Positions 13,101-24,196 of a DNA stretch of 64,000 nt are shown here, one piece after another; position 1 is the first letter of the stretch, and each line of letters starts with the position of its first letter. The DNA is taken from the NCBI GenBank assembly GCA_963989385.1, contig OZ022501.1, positions 99,656,502-99,720,501 on the forward strand. The letters run 5' to 3'. The translations under genes were made by a program, and so were the position numbers. The stretch comes from Ctena decussata. Taxonomy: Eukaryota; Mollusca; Bivalvia; Lucinida; Lucinidae. Below the pieces are notes generated by a model. It ran no database searches. It was not told the origin of the DNA and saw nothing but the letters and a program-made list of their open reading frames with translations.

Positions 13101-16100
13101 GTGTCGCGCACAAGATTTAGGTTCCCAGGCCCAAGGTCAAGGTCACAATTGGGTCAAAGGTCAAATTATATCTTAAATCGTGTCTCAGCTATAACTTATA
13201 AACTACTGAAGCAAATTTGATGAAACTTCACAGAAAGATAGAGCATAATGAGAAGGCGTGTCACGTACAAAATTTAGGTTCCCACGTCCAAGGTCAAGGT
13301 CACTGTCTGGGTTTAGATGTCAAATATTGTCTTTGTGATTACTTTGAAACTACATAACTGAATTTTATCAAATTTCACAGAAATATAAAGCATAATGAGA
13401 AGGTTTGTCACATATGATATTTATATTCCCAAACCCAAGGTCAAGGTCACTGTCGGGTGTAAAAGGTGACTGCTGAAGTAGATTTCATCAAACTTCAGAA
13501 AGGTAAAGCATGATAAAAAGGCATCTCACTTGCAAGTTTTGGGATTCCTTGCTCAAGGTCAAGGTCCCAATCAGGGTCAAAGGTCAGTGTAAGGGGCCTT
13601 CGGGGGCATTTGTTACATACTGTAACATTTCTTGTTTCTTTTAAAAAGAAGTAGGTTCGTGGGTTTCACACATGCTACTGTTTTTAGCTCACCTGAGCCA
13701 TAGGCTCAGGGTGAGCTATTGTGATCACCCAGTGTCCGTCGTCCGTCGTGCGTCGTCCGTCGTGCGTCGTCAACAATTTGCTTTAAATGACATCTTCTCT
13801 GAAACCGCTGGGCCTAGGGCTTTGATATTTGGTATGAAGCATTGTCTAGTGGTCCTCTACCAAGTTTGTTCAAATGGTGGCCCCAGGGTCCAAAATGGCC
13901 CTGGGGCAGGGGGTCTTGGGTTCGAAACTAAAAAATACTTAAAAATCTTCTTCTCAAGAACTGCTTGGCTCAGATGCTTGAAATTTGGTATGTAGCATTG
14001 CCTAGTGGTCCTCTACCAAGTTTGTTCAAATGGTGGCCCCAGGGTCCAAAATGGCCCTGGGGCAGGGGGTCTTGGGTTGGAAACTAAAAATTACTTAAAA
14101 TCTTCTTCTCCAGAACTGCTTGGCTCAGATGCTTGAAATTTGGTATGTAGGATTGCCTAGAGGTCCTCTACCAAGTTTGTTCAAATGGTGGCCCCAGGGT
14201 CCAAAATGGCCCTGGGGCAGGGGGTCTTGGGTTCGAAACTAAAAAATACTTAAAAATCTTCTTCTCCAGATTTGCTTAGCTCAGATGCTTGAAACTTGGG
14301 TTGAAGAATTGCCTAGTGGTCCTCTATCATGTTTGTTCAAATGGTGGCCCCAGGGTCCAAAATGGTCCTGGGGCAGGGGGTCTTGTGTTCGAATCTAAAA
14401 AAATACTTAAATATCTTCTTCCCCAGAACTGCTTGCCTCAGATGCTTGAAATTTGGTATGTAACATTGCCTAGTTGTCCTCTACGAAGTTTGTTCAAATG
14501 GGCACCCCAGGGTCCAAAATGGCCCCGGGGCATGGAGTCCCAGGTTTGAACCATAGAAAAACATAGAAAAATATTAAAAAAATCTTCTACTTCAGAACCG
14601 CAAGGTTCATATGCTTGAAATTTGTTATGTAGCATTGCCTAGTAGTCCTTTACCAAGTTTGTTTAAATGGTGACCCCACGGTCCAAAATGGCCCTGCGAC
14701 TGGGAGTCCTAGGTTTGAACCATAGAAATATATAGAAAAATATTTAAAAAATCTTCTTCAGAACCACTTGGCTCAGATGCTTGAAATTTGGTATGTAGCT
14801 TTGCCTAGTAGTCTTTAACCAAGTTTGTTCAAATGATGACCCCAGGGTCTAAAATGGCCCCGCCCCAAGTGGTCCTGGGTTTGAACCATAGAACTACATA
14901 GAAAAATATTCAAAAATCTTCTTCTTCAGAACCACTTGGCTCAGATGCTTGAAGATTGGTATGATGCATTGCCTTGTTGTCCTTTATCAAGTTTGTTCAA
15001 ATGATGGCCCCATGGTCCAAAATGGCCCTGCGGCAGGGAGTCCTGAGTTTGAGCCATTGAAATACATAGGAAACTATTAAAAAAATCTTCTTCTTCAGAA
15101 CCACTTGGCTCAGATGCTTGAAATTTGGTATGATGAATTGCCTGGTGGACTCCTACAAAGTTTGTGCAAATGGTGGCCCTGGGATCCAAAACGGCCCTGG
15201 GGCAGGCAGTCTTGGGTTCGAAATTAAAATGTACTTAAAAACCTTCTTCTCCAGAACCCCTTAGTGCAGATGCTTGAAATTTTGCATTGCCTAGTGGTCC
15301 CTTACCAAGTTTGTTCAAATGATGGTGCCAGGGTCAAAAATGGCCCCGCCCAAAGGGTCCTGGGTTTGAACCATAGATATACATAGGAAAATATTCAGAA
15401 GTCTTCTGCTTCAGAACCACTTGGCTCAGAGGCTTGAAATTTAGCTTTTACCATTGCCTAGTGGTCCTTTACCAAGATTATTCAAATGATGGCCCCAGGG
15501 TCCAAAATGGCCCTGCCCCAGGGGCTCCAGGGTTTGAACCATAGCAATACATAGAAAAACATTCAAAAATCTTCTTCTTCAGAACCATTTGGAAATGGTT
15601 GCAAACTATCAGGTTTGTTCAAATTATGACCCTAGTTTGACCTTTAACCTTTTTGCTCAGGTGAGCGATTTAGGGCCACTTGGCCCTCTTGTTTGTAGGG
15701 AGGTAAAGAATATTTGATGAGGGCCCACTTTGGATTACCGAGTGTTGAGAATGAGAACCAGGAGGGCAGACCTCCAATCCATATCAAGTTTGAGATCCCA
15801 TACTTCACAGTCTCTGGAATACAGGTAATACATTTTTACAGTCTTTTTATTTAAAGTAAGAACATATTTGCATGATTCTTTGACAGTCACTCACAAATAT
15901 TAAGTGAATCATGAAATACATGTACATGTACTTGTCCAATTTGCTAGAACTTTTGCCAAAAAATAAAAGCGGATTTGAAACAGTTCAGTTTATGTTGTCT
16001 GAACACTGAATGTACAGAATTTGCACATTAAAAGAAAAGTAAGATGTTCTAGTAGAATTGAGTCAAAGATATGTGGTTCAACTTCTGAACTTAATGATTG

Positions 16101-17325
16101 CTAGTGCATGCAAATACCTTTACAGTATAAGTCCAAGAAGTTAATGGGGATCTTTAATAACAAACAGCACTCATCATATGGTGATTGATCGATAAGGGCA
16201 GAGATACCTCTTGTCAAGTTATTTGATACTGACAGTTTTGTTCTTTTAGGTTCATCTTTCAGTATTTAGTAAGGACCTCTGACAGTTGTAATGTAAATTT
16301 GCCTATGATAATGGGGGAAAGTAAACTTTCAGTATACTTCAAAATTTTTATTGAAATGTGTTGCTCTGGACTTCCTATAATTGGCCCAAAAATATTTTTT
16401 CAATTATATTGCACACAGACGTAGATTTTTGGTGTAAAAAGCAAGTTTTTACAGTTGAATGTAAGGAAAATAGGAAAAGTTTCATAAAGATGCTCCCCCC
16501 AGCAAGCCACTTTGCATGCATATGTGTACTGTCAATATACATACACATTATGTATGAGTGGCAAGCTGAGGCTCTCCGGGAGAGGGGGGGGGGGAGCATC
16601 TTTATCAAACTTTTCCTATTTTCCATACATTCACTTGTAAAAACTTGCCTTTTACACCAAAAATCTAAGTCTTTGTGCAATATAATTGTTAGGGGGGGGG
16701 GGGGGGAAGATAGTCTACAGCTAAAAAACTGAAAAGTGGGTGGGGTAATTAGACCCTCTGTGTCTAAAAATAAGGCTGGCATACATTAAATTTACACATA
16801 ACTGCATACTATGAGCAGCTATAGTCTTTTACTGAATTTTAAGCTTATTTAACAAATAAAATTCAGTAATTAAGAAAAAGCGAAAAATGCATATATTTAG
16901 GATGACCAAAAATTTCACTTACCCCTCCTGCGAGAATCAGTGAGAGTTTGTGTTCAGATGTAATAACTGTTCAAAATCAATATTAAAACCTCTTTGTAAG
17001 TGATAATTCTATCTATGAATGCCAAATTTTTCATTATCGGCTTTCCAAGAAAGCTGCAGTAATTTGTCAAAAAATAGGCAAATTTGCATAGAAATTGTCA
17101 GAGGTCCTTTGTTTTTTTCAATATTTATTTATTTTTTTTAAACATATTACTAGATATAAAAGGAAAAAAATAAAATAAAACAACTAGAAATCAAGATTTA
17201 CATCTTTATTCCTTCTTCTATTCTAGGTGCGGTACTTGAAGATCATTGAAAAGAGTGGCTATCAGGCATTACCGTGGGTTCGATATATCACGCAAAATGG
17301 AGACTACCAGCTTAGAACAAGTTAA
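1193..17325 (+). CDS. AP1M1: AP-1 complex subunit mu (clathrin adaptor medium chain), 10 coding exons
   Basis: Medium subunit of the AP-1 adaptor, which binds YxxPhi sorting signals on cargo at the trans-Golgi network and endosomes and links it to clathrin. Coding exons: 1193-1234, 2336-2560, 6676-6806, 7526-7670, 8979-9105, 10305-10447, 11193-11264, 12101-12259, 15699-15824, 17227-17325. All introns are GT-AG and the spliced frame stays open for 422 residues, against 423 in mammalian mu1. The protein starts [14 protein letters not shown]. The N-terminal longin-like domain covers about residues 1-140; the mu homology domain runs from about 165 to the end. Residues expected to bind the tyrosine signal are present: F171 and D173 in VFLDVIES, and W407 in [25 protein letters not shown] and [13 protein letters not shown] are near-identical to animal AP-1 mu, which separates it from AP-2 mu. 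Introns 2, 3, 7, 8 and 9 carry transposable elements. Orthologue naming as AP1M1 rather than AP1M2 is by convention, since invertebrates usually have one mu1. Confidence 0.97.
1785..1962. mobile_element. Tc1/mariner-type MITE, copy 1 (AP1M intron 1)
   Basis: A 178-bp element starting CAGTAGAACCTCAATGGC and ending CCATTGAAGTTCTACTA. These ends are inverted repeats, and each is flanked by TA, the target duplication of Tc1/mariner elements. A second copy with the same interior is at 26272-26448. It has no coding capacity. The superfamily is inferred from the CAGT ends and the TA duplication. Confidence 0.75.
3715..3800 (+). repeat. Short tandem array of a 13-15-bp unit
   Basis: About six degenerate copies of a unit close to GACATTTCGGCCAC, inside the inverted-repeat element. 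Functionless by inspection. The units vary by substitution, so this is an old array. Confidence 0.7.
3950..4690 (+). repeat. Tandem repeat, about five units of 130-150 bp
   Basis: Units share ACTTCTACATTTATG, GGATTTCAAAA and CCAAGGTCAAGGTCACAC. This looks like the tandem core of a hairpin-ended repeat whose termini are not clear here. It is nested inside the 3152-6505 element. Confidence 0.7.
4690..5712 (-). repeat. Hairpin-ended repeat, family B, two truncated copies
   Basis: Two adjacent fragments end at about 5063 and 5712 in CCTATGGCTCAGGTGAGCT, preceded by TGATCACAATAGCT. That is the reverse complement of the family B 5' hairpin. The interior carries the family B core (AACAAACTTGGTAAAG, CCAGCAGTTCTG). 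Both copies lack the 3' terminus. Confidence 0.75.
6842..7045. mobile_element. Palindromic MITE, family M1 copy 1 (AP1M intron 3)
   Basis: A near-perfect foldback of about 200 bp. The left arm contains ACTTAAGTGGTTGCTATGC and GCTAAGGCTTAATTTC, and the right arm is its reverse complement. The arms meet at a short loop around TTCCTC. Related copies are at 55771-55996, 58506-58608 (half only) and 60055-60270. Confidence 0.85.
8100..8830. other. AP1M intron 4, unique-looking sequence
   Basis: Nothing recognisable except short internal repetition such as TTTCCGTAGTTT and ATTAAAGCGACA. No gene, RNA or mobile-element terminus is seen. Confidence 0.4.
11310..11540. mobile_element. Palindromic MITE, family M3 (AP1M intron 7)
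   Basis: The element starts AGGTTATAAAACTTTTTCAT and ends with the inverse, ATGAAGAAAGTTTTATAACC, giving arms of more than 30 bp. A second, inner palindrome (AATGCCAACTAATGTTGGCATT) and the CATGCTCAACTCAG motif make the centre a compound foldback. No coding sequence. Confidence 0.75.
11690..11930 (+). repeat. Dispersed repeat R1, copy 1
   Basis: Defined by GGGCACAGCATATGAAAG followed by CCCATCCCTCTCC and a tail ending near TTTTCCAGTCACTTGATG. Related sequence occurs at 28795-28925, 42195-42400 and, inverted, 60900-61050. The class is uncertain; it may be the tail region of a tRNA-derived SINE. Confidence 0.55.
12751..13637 (+). mobile_element. Hairpin-ended repeat, family A (AP1M intron 8)
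   Basis: The 5' end (from 12796) is TTTTTA leading into a hairpin with arms TATGCCCCCGAAG and CTTCGGGTGGCATA, then ATTAAAATCGC and a short CGTC microsatellite. The core has units with CCAAGGTCAAGGTCAC. Near the 3' end CCTTCGGGGGCAT (13597-13609) is the exact reverse complement of the 5' arm. It is followed by the hairpin GTTACATACTGTAAC and ATTTCTTGTTT. The 5' hairpin region plus upstream flank is duplicated in tandem at a 157-bp period (from 12751 and from 12908). Confidence 0.85.
13681..15694 (+). mobile_element. Hairpin-ended repeat, family B, full length (AP1M intron 8)
   Basis: Starts TTTTT then a hairpin with arms AGCTCACCTGAGCC and GGCTCAGGGTGAGCT, followed by ATTGTGATCACC and a CGTCC-rich microsatellite. 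The body is about a dozen tandem units of about 145 bp with TTGGCTCAGATGCTTGAAAT and CTACCAAGTTTGTTCAAATG. The 3' end has GCTCAGGTGAGC (15655-15666), the inverse of the 5' arm. Then come the hairpin GGGCCACTTGGCCC (15673-15686) and TCTTGTTT (15687-15694). It stops four bases before AP1M exon 9. The design resembles the tandem-core pearl elements of oysters, often considered Helentron-related; that link is inferred. Confidence 0.85.
15681..15698 (+). promoter_or_regulatory. 3' splice site of AP1M intron 8, partly transposon-derived
   Basis: The acceptor reads TGGCCCTCTTGTTTGTAG, followed by GGAGGTAAAGAA, which encodes the conserved [12 protein letters not shown] of AP-1 mu. Everything in the pyrimidine tract up to TCTTGTTT belongs to the family B 3' terminus. 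Only GTAG separates element and exon. Confidence 0.85.
16401..16688. repeat. 300-bp foldback in AP1M intron 9
   Basis: Two arms of about 105 bp are reverse complements with few mismatches. The left starts CAATTATATTGCACACAGAC and ends GATGCTCCCCCC; the right starts GGGGGGGAGCATC and ends GCAATATAATTG. The spacer contains GCATGCATATGTG. The G-runs near 16583 and 16692 are homopolymeric. Confidence 0.85.
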
Positions 17326-18047
17326 AGATCTGTTCATATGTGTTGTGAAACTCTTGTAATTGTCTTTAAGATAGATGAATACACCTCCAAGGGAGATCAC
17401 TCTGAATTTGTATTCCTTCTGACAATAAGCTTCTCTTAAAGGAAAGAATTTGCTGTCCTAGAGAGCAAATTCTTTTTTTTTAAGAGGAGGAGCCTATGCT
17501 TGTGAAGGGAGACAATGATGGCATGCAAATGCTGTTCCCTTGGAGTTATCTCCTTTGTAATGAGTTCCAAAAATTGGAGGTATGTTCAAACATCCATAAA
17601 ATGTTCTTCATATTACATGTATCTCATCTGTTCCAATTGCAGAAAACTCTTTTTTGTTTCGTCACATCTTTTGTTTTGGCATCTCAGTAAAATCACCTTG
17701 TTTACTGGGGGTTTTATGAGAATAAAAACATTTGACCGTCAACTATTATGGCATATGTATGGCTCAGATGTTAAACTTTAATGTAAAATACATTTTAATA
17801 CAATAAGTTCCTGGCTGGCTTGGGCAAGTGTAGCACATTGTAAAGAGTTGTGCATATCTAATGAAAGTATAAACCAGTGACCCAAATACAGCTGGGTTTT
17901 ATAATTATTTCAATATTAAATCTATTCATTATGCAGTGTGCCCTCATGGGCTCATTGCGGGGGTAAGGAATTCTGCTATTTTCATGTTTTCCTCCCTTCC
18001 TCCTTCCTTTCAACTTTTAAAAGAAAGAATTTGGTCCTTTAGGCTCA
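17326..18047 (+). other. AP1M 3' UTR and downstream flank
   Basis: No further coding sequence. An AATAAA at 17721 is one candidate poly(A) signal, about 400 bases after the stop; the true cleavage site is not determined. The hairpin around AAAGAATTTGCT and AGCAAATTCTTT at 17443-17474 recurs loosely elsewhere in the window and is a repeat motif. Confidence 0.4.
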
Positions 18048-20299
18048 GTTTTTATGCCCCCATGACGATAGTCAGGGGGCATTATGTTTTACCCCTGTCC
18101 GTCTGTCTGTCCGTCTGTCTGTCTGTCCGTCGCACATTTTAGTAGTAAGTTTGTGTAATCAACTCCCCCCACAGCTTATGATGGATCAATTTGAAACTTT
18201 GCACACATGTTGCAGACATATTGAAGATGTGCATGAAGATTTCTTATGGCCAAAAAATTATTTTTGACAAAATTACGGGCTTTCGGACTTAGACGTTTTT
18301 AGTGTCCATCGCATATTTTAGTAGTAAGTTTGTGTAATCAACTCCTCCCACAGCTTATGATGGATCAATTTGAAACTTTGTACACATGTTGCAGACATAT
18401 TGAAGGTGTGCATGAAGATTTCTTATGGCCAAAAAATTATTTTTGACAAAATTACGGGCTTTTGGACTTAGACATTTGTAGTGTCCATCGCACATTTTAG
18501 TAGTAAGTTTGTGTAATCAACTCCTTCCACAGCTTATTATGGATCAATTTGAAACTTTGCACACATGTTGCAGACATATTGAAAATGTGCATGAAGATTT
18601 CTTATGGCCAAAATGTTATTTTTGACAAAATTACAGGCTTTCGGACTTAGACATTTTTAGTGTTGATTACTGATATAGGGTAGCAAGTTTGTGTAATCAA
18701 CTCCTCCCATAGTTTATAATGGATCAATTTGAAACTTTGCACACATGTTGCGGACATATTGAAGATGTGCATCAAGATTTTTTATGGCCAAAAAATTATT
18801 TTTGACAAAATTATGGGCTTTCGGACATAGACATGTTCAGTGTTGGTTAGTGATACTGGATAGTATGTTTGTGTAATCAACTCCTTCCACAGCTTATGAT
18901 GGATCAATTTGAAACTTTGTACACATGTTGCAGACATATTGAAGATGTGCATGAAGATTTCTTATGACCAAAAAATTATTTTTGACAAAATTACAGGCTT
19001 TTGGACTTAGACATTTTTAGTGTCCGTCACACATTTTAGTAGTAAGTTTGTGTAATCAACTCCTCCCACAGCTTATTATGGATCAATTTGAAACTTTGCA
19101 CACATGTTGCAGACATATTGAAAATGTGCATGAAGATTTCTTATGGCCAAAACATTATTTTTGACAAAATTACAGGCTTTCGGACATAGACATTTTTAGT
19201 GTTGATTACTGATATAGGGTAGCAAGTTTGTGTAATCAACTCCTCCCATAGTTTATAATGGATCAATTTGAAACTTTGCACACATGTTGCAGACATATTG
19301 AAGATGTGCATGAAGATTTTTTATGGCCAAAAAATTATTTTTGACAAAATTATGGACTTTCGGACATAGACATGTTCAGTGTTGGTTAGTGATACAGGAT
19401 AGTAGTATGTTTGTGTAATCAACTCCTTCCACAGCTTATGATGGATCAATTTGAAACTTTGCATACATGTTGCAGACATATTGAAGATGTGCATGAAGAT
19501 TTCTTATGGCCAAAAAATCAATTTTGACAAAATTATGGGCTTTGGGACTTAGACATTTTCAGTGTTGGTTAGTCATATAGGGGGGCAAGTTTGTGTAATT
19601 AACTCCTCCCACAGCTTATGATGGATCAATTTGAAACTTGGCATACATATTGCAGACATATTGAAGATGTGCATGAAGATTTCTTATGACCAAAAAATTA
19701 TTTTTGGCAAAATTATGGGCTTTTGGACTTAGACATTTTCAGTGTTGGTTTGTGATGTAAGGTAGCAAGATTGTGTAATCAACTCCTCCCACACCTTACA
19801 ACAGATCAAGCTGAAACTTTGCACACATGTTGCGGACATATTGAAGATAGGCATGAAGATTTTTGAAGGTCACAAAATGTTATTTTGACAAAATTATGGG
19901 TTTTCAAACTTTAGTCATTTTCATTGTTTGATATATCAGTGTGTAATCAACTTCTCTCACAGTTTATGATAGATGGCTTTGAAACTTTGTACATGTGTTA
20001 CAGACATAATAAAGATCGCCATGAAGATATTTTATGATAAGAAAATTGTTTTTAGCAAAATTGCAAGTTTGAACTAAGAAATTTTCATCTTTTGTTTTCT
20101 TTAACAATATAGGTAACAAGCTAATGTTCTCAAGACATACTACAGTTTATGACTAATCATTTTTCACAGTTTGAGACCATGCACACTTCTTTGAATTTGT
20201 GATGGTGGTGGGGGTGGGGTGGAGGGAGAAAGGGGTGCAAGGGTAAATTGGGGAGCACAGGGGCATCACCTGTGTCTTACAGACACAATTTTCTAGTTT
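18048..20299 (+). mobile_element. Hairpin-ended repeat, family D, about 11 tandem units
   Basis: Starts TTTTTA into a hairpin with arms TATGCCCCCATGAC and GTCAGGGGGCATTA, then TGTTTTACC and a TCCGTCTG microsatellite. The body is about eleven units of about 180 bp sharing GTGTAATCAACTCCTCCCAC, TGGATCAATTTGAAACTTTG and TTATGGCCAAAAAATTATTT; the last units are more diverged. The 3' end has GGGGCAT, inverse to the 5' arm. It closes with the hairpin TGTGTCTTACAGACACA and ATTTTCTAGTTT. No coding sequence. Confidence 0.85.
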
Positions 20300-21105
20300 T
20301 CAAGTAGATCCTGCGTTACAAATGTTAACATCCAGGGAATCAAAGAATACCGGTAAGTCACAAAAGTTGTTTCCCTCAGTAAAAATGGCAGAAAATATGG
20401 ATGGTTGGATGATTTGCAGTTTATAGCTTTTTCAACAGTATTTCAGTCAAGATGATTGTGAAGGACTCTGCAATTAAGGGCATATTGATTCAGACAAAAT
20501 CTGGTCTCCAGTAAGACTCTAATCTTAGGCCCATTGATCCAAAATGAGAGCACTATTCAGTCATCCATGAGGACGAATGGAATATATAAGGAGTTGTATC
20601 ATCAGGTATACCATTATTACTCACCTTACAGAAACAGGCAAAAATTCAGACCATTTTGTACATAAAGACAGTGTTATTACTTATAGTAAGCCTTGAGACT
20701 CCATCTGGTTGTGTCTGAAATTATTTTGATAATGTAAATTAATGTTCAAGATATAGTAAAGACATTTGTCATTTCCCTGTTCAAGACTGTCAAACACACT
20801 TCTTTTTCCAAATGCCAAGTTGCGTGGATTGCTGGAGTTTCTTCTTAGTTGTTCAAACTCAAAAGTTAATTAAATTTGGTCATATACATACAATAAAGAT
20901 ACTCCAAGTGAACCTAGATCAACATCCTAGCACATAACCTACTGAGGTACTATGGCTTCCCAGTATTTCTGGAACTGCCCATAGCATTGCAATTATTTTG
21001 TTGTGTCTGTCCATATATGTACATATGTGTCTTGTGAATACTGTGATTATGAGCAAGTAATTCTGCACTTACATTGTTGAGTTTTATATACATTCCCGCT
21101 ATTAT
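20300..21105. other. Intergenic, nothing recognised
   Basis: AT-rich sequence without coding, RNA or clear repeat-terminus signals. Confidence 0.4.
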
Positions 21106-21189
21106 TTAAACCAGAGCTACAGACAAGTTATTGGAGGATGAAAGTTTTATCAACAGAAGCTTTGGTAGTAAAATCTCATTAAAATCATC

Positions 21190-21330
21190 GTAGGCTTTAT
21201 CAATGAGGTAAATAGCTATGGTTGTGTTGGGACGGTCAGTTACCCTAACCACACAATTCCTGGGCAGGCTTAGACCTCCTAAGCGGTTAACCAGTACTGA
21301 CATGACCATAGCTGTTTACCATGGAAATAA
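21190..21330 (-). repeat. SINE tail fragment
   Basis: Read on the minus strand it contains CTTAGGAGGTCTAAGCCTG, CAGGAATTGTGTGG and CCGTCCCAACAC. The same order is seen in the tRNA-headed SINE just before the LINE at 29.1 kb. The tRNA-like head is not identifiable here. Confidence 0.65.
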
Positions 21331-21829
21331 AAAAACAATAAAAAAATATATGTAACTGTATTTGCTATGGAGAATAAATAAAAAATGAAGGAAGGTCAAC
21401 TTTAACCCATAATTAATGGCAAGACCTGTCACTGTTTGTATTTAAATACAAGAAAAAATACTATTAACATCAAATAAAACAGTTTATCTTGGAAATTGTC
21501 CTGTGTAAACTGTGATTTAGAACAGTCTACTATATCATCCCTCAAATGTATTCTTGTCTGGAGCTCTGATATATTATTATTGCTTGCACTTTTTTATTCA
21601 CTTGGTCAATCTGCAATTCCATTCCCAGTTGGAAATTAAAAATTCTAGTTTCTTCAAAGAGCCAAAAATATAATAGTAGTGTTTGACTCACATGTTTGTA
21701 TTTTTGGACATTATTTGCTTTGAGGTTTAAGAAACTGATGTAGTTATCACAGAACTCCTGACAGTGCCTAAACTGAAATCTGGTTTGGCCTCTTTCAGGA
21801 GTTTGTGAGAACTCTACCAGTTTATGTTC

Positions 21830-21895
21830 TAACCCTGTTGCACTCAGAACTGCCAAAACTCGGGAGTTTTGGCTGTTCTTAGTGCAACAGGGTTA
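21830..21895. repeat. 66-bp near-perfect palindrome
   Basis: Arms TAACCCTGTTGCACT and AGTGCAACAGGGTTA enclose a second pair, GCCAAAACTC and GAGTTTTGGC, with a two-base centre. It would form one long hairpin. Confidence 0.85.
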
Positions 21896-22439
21896 AAAAG
21901 CTCACATTTTGTGTTTATAATTTCATCCCTTCATATGTGTTAAATAACCTTGTTATACTTTGGCTGTGCATTGTAGAAGATTGAACTTTTAATTTATAGT
22001 CTGGTTGTTCAAAATTAATGATATCGTTAGATAACTTGCCTTTCAATTTTCAAATGTGTAATGTGTATAAATCCAGGGCTCAGCCTAGAGGGCGATTTGG
22101 GAGAAATAGTCTCCCTAAGCTGGCTGGCTTCTTCCCATTTTGAACTGAGGGAGAAGTGAAAATGTGTAGAACATAATAGGAAATCCAAAATTTGGGCCAA
22201 AACTTCTCCCCATAGTCTGAAAATGTCGCAAAACTTCTCCCCATCTGAAAGCTCTAGGCTGACCCCTGATAAACCCTGCCATTTTTTGCTTGAAAATATG
22301 TGGAGCTTTTGCAGTGCAAAAGCTCCGCACAATTTTTCAGCTAAAAATATTACGGCAGTTGATTTTATGAGTATTGTAAGACTTAACAATCCTCAACTGT
22401 TTGTTAATCTAACAATGCTTTGAACAACCGGGCCCAGGT

Positions 22440-22669
22440 GGGAGTTGACTTGCACTTTTAGCAGGTGTTACCATCAGTTAATAATAATTTTTCAATGAAT
22501 GTGGAGGAAGTGCTGAGATTGATAGATAGTGCTGTGCAAAGAGTGGTGAAGAGAGACAAAGAAAGAGAGAGCTTTAGTTTTGTTTTATACAGAGATAATA
22601 ATTCCTTAAGTTATTGTCAGTAATGTTAATGTAAGCACTCAATGTATATTTATAGGCATAACAGAATGA
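22440..22669. other. Intergenic, purine-rich microsatellite-like patch
   Basis: A GAGA-rich stretch near 22545-22575 is the only distinctive content. No gene is seen. Confidence 0.3.
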
Positions 22670-24196
22670 ACAAGAGGGCCATGAGGCCCTGAATCGCTCA
22701 CCTGAACAATTGGCAAGGTGGCTTTTACTTATCATGTCCGAAATTGTCAAAATATGAGTTTTTGGTCAAAAGTCAAAGAATGACCATGACCACTTGTACT
22801 CATAAATCTTCATGTACTCATTAAGACAACCATATATACCATCTTTAGGCCAAAATCTTCAAAACTTTCCATGAAATCTAATGTTCTAGCATTTTCCCAT
22901 ATTTGACCATGCCGCAAAAAAGGTCAAAGTAAACCCAAGGTCACCATTTGAACAGTCTTGGTGGTACTCCATGCTATTTACCAAGTTTCAATGCCATAGG
23001 TGTATTGGTTCTGGAGAAGAAAAATATTAAAGATTTATACCATAAGTGGTAATGGCGGCCAAGTTGGTCATGTGACCTGGACCGTTTGAACAAATTTTTC
23101 ATTCAATCAACCCCTGGAGGCTCTATATGAAATGTGTTCACAATTGGCCCTTTGGCTTTTGAGGAAATGGTTGAAAATGTCAAAATATGAGCGATCTGGA
23201 TCAAAGGTAAAAAAATGACCTTGACCTCTTGTACTCACATATCTTCATGTACTCATTAAGATGATTGTATATACCAATTTTTAGGCCAAAATCTTCAAAA
23301 CTTACCATGAAATCTCATGTGCTAGCATTTTCCGATATTTGACCTTGCTGTAAAAAAGGGCAAGGTCAACCCAGGGTCATAATTTGAACAATCTTGATAG
23401 TACTTGAGTACCCAATGCTACATACCAAGTTTCAAGGCCATCGGTCCACTGGTTCTGGAGAAGAAGATTTTTAAAGGTTTTTACCATATATGGGCGTGGT
23501 GGCCATGTTGGTCATGTGACCTGGACCGTATGAACAAATTTTCATTCCCTCAACCCCTGGAGGATCTATATGCAATTTAATTACAACTGGCCTAGTTGTT
23601 TTTGAGGAGATTGTTTGATATTGTCAAAATATGAGAGTTCTGGGTCAAAGGTCAAAGAATGACCTTGACCTCTTGAACTCATAAATCTTCATGTAGTCAT
23701 TAAGATGACTGTATGTACCAATTTTTAGGCCAAAATATTCAACAGTTTCCAAGATATCTTATGTTGCAGCATTTTGCCATATAAAAGCATAAGGAAGCAA
23801 ATTTGACCTTACCGTAAAAAAGGTCAAGGTCAACCCAAGGTCATAATTTGAACAATCTTGGTAGTACTTGTGTACCCGATGCTACATACCAAGTTTCAAG
23901 GCCATCGCCCTATTGGTTCTGGAGAAGAAGATTTTTTCAGGTTTTTACCATTTATGGGCATGGCGGCCATGTTGGTCATGTGACCAGGACCGTTTGAACA
24001 ACTTTTCGTTCCTAAGGTCCCAGGAGGCTCTACATGAAATTTGCTTACAATCGGCCCAGCGGTTTCAGAGGAGAAGTTGTTTGAAAGTGTGGACGGACGA
24101 CGGACGGACGGACGGACGGACGGACGGACGACGGACGACGGAGCCTTACCATCCTATAAGCTCCCCCGGAGCCGCTGGCTCAGGTGAGCTAAAAAA
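22670..24196 (-). mobile_element. Hairpin-ended repeat, family B-like, reverse orientation
   Basis: The left end, AACAAGAGGGCCATGAGGCC, is the reverse complement of the family B 3' hairpin plus TCTTGTT, and CTCACCTGA follows. The right end is a CGGA microsatellite (24090-24140) then the inverse of the 5' hairpin with GGCTCAGGTGAGCT and an A run. The core differs from the 13.7-kb copy: units carry ATCTTCATGTACTCATTAAG, GACCTTGACCTCTTG and GGCCATGTTGGTCATGTGAC. Complete but non-coding. Confidence 0.85.

Noticed and set aside
16358..16782. Overlapping ORFs of 124 and 135 residues on opposite strands
   Set aside because: They mirror each other because the region is a foldback; no independent coding evidence.
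18048..20299. A CRISPR-like or satellite locus
   Set aside because: The regular 180-bp units are the core of a hairpin-ended eukaryotic repeat with defined termini; there are no short repeats with unique spacers.
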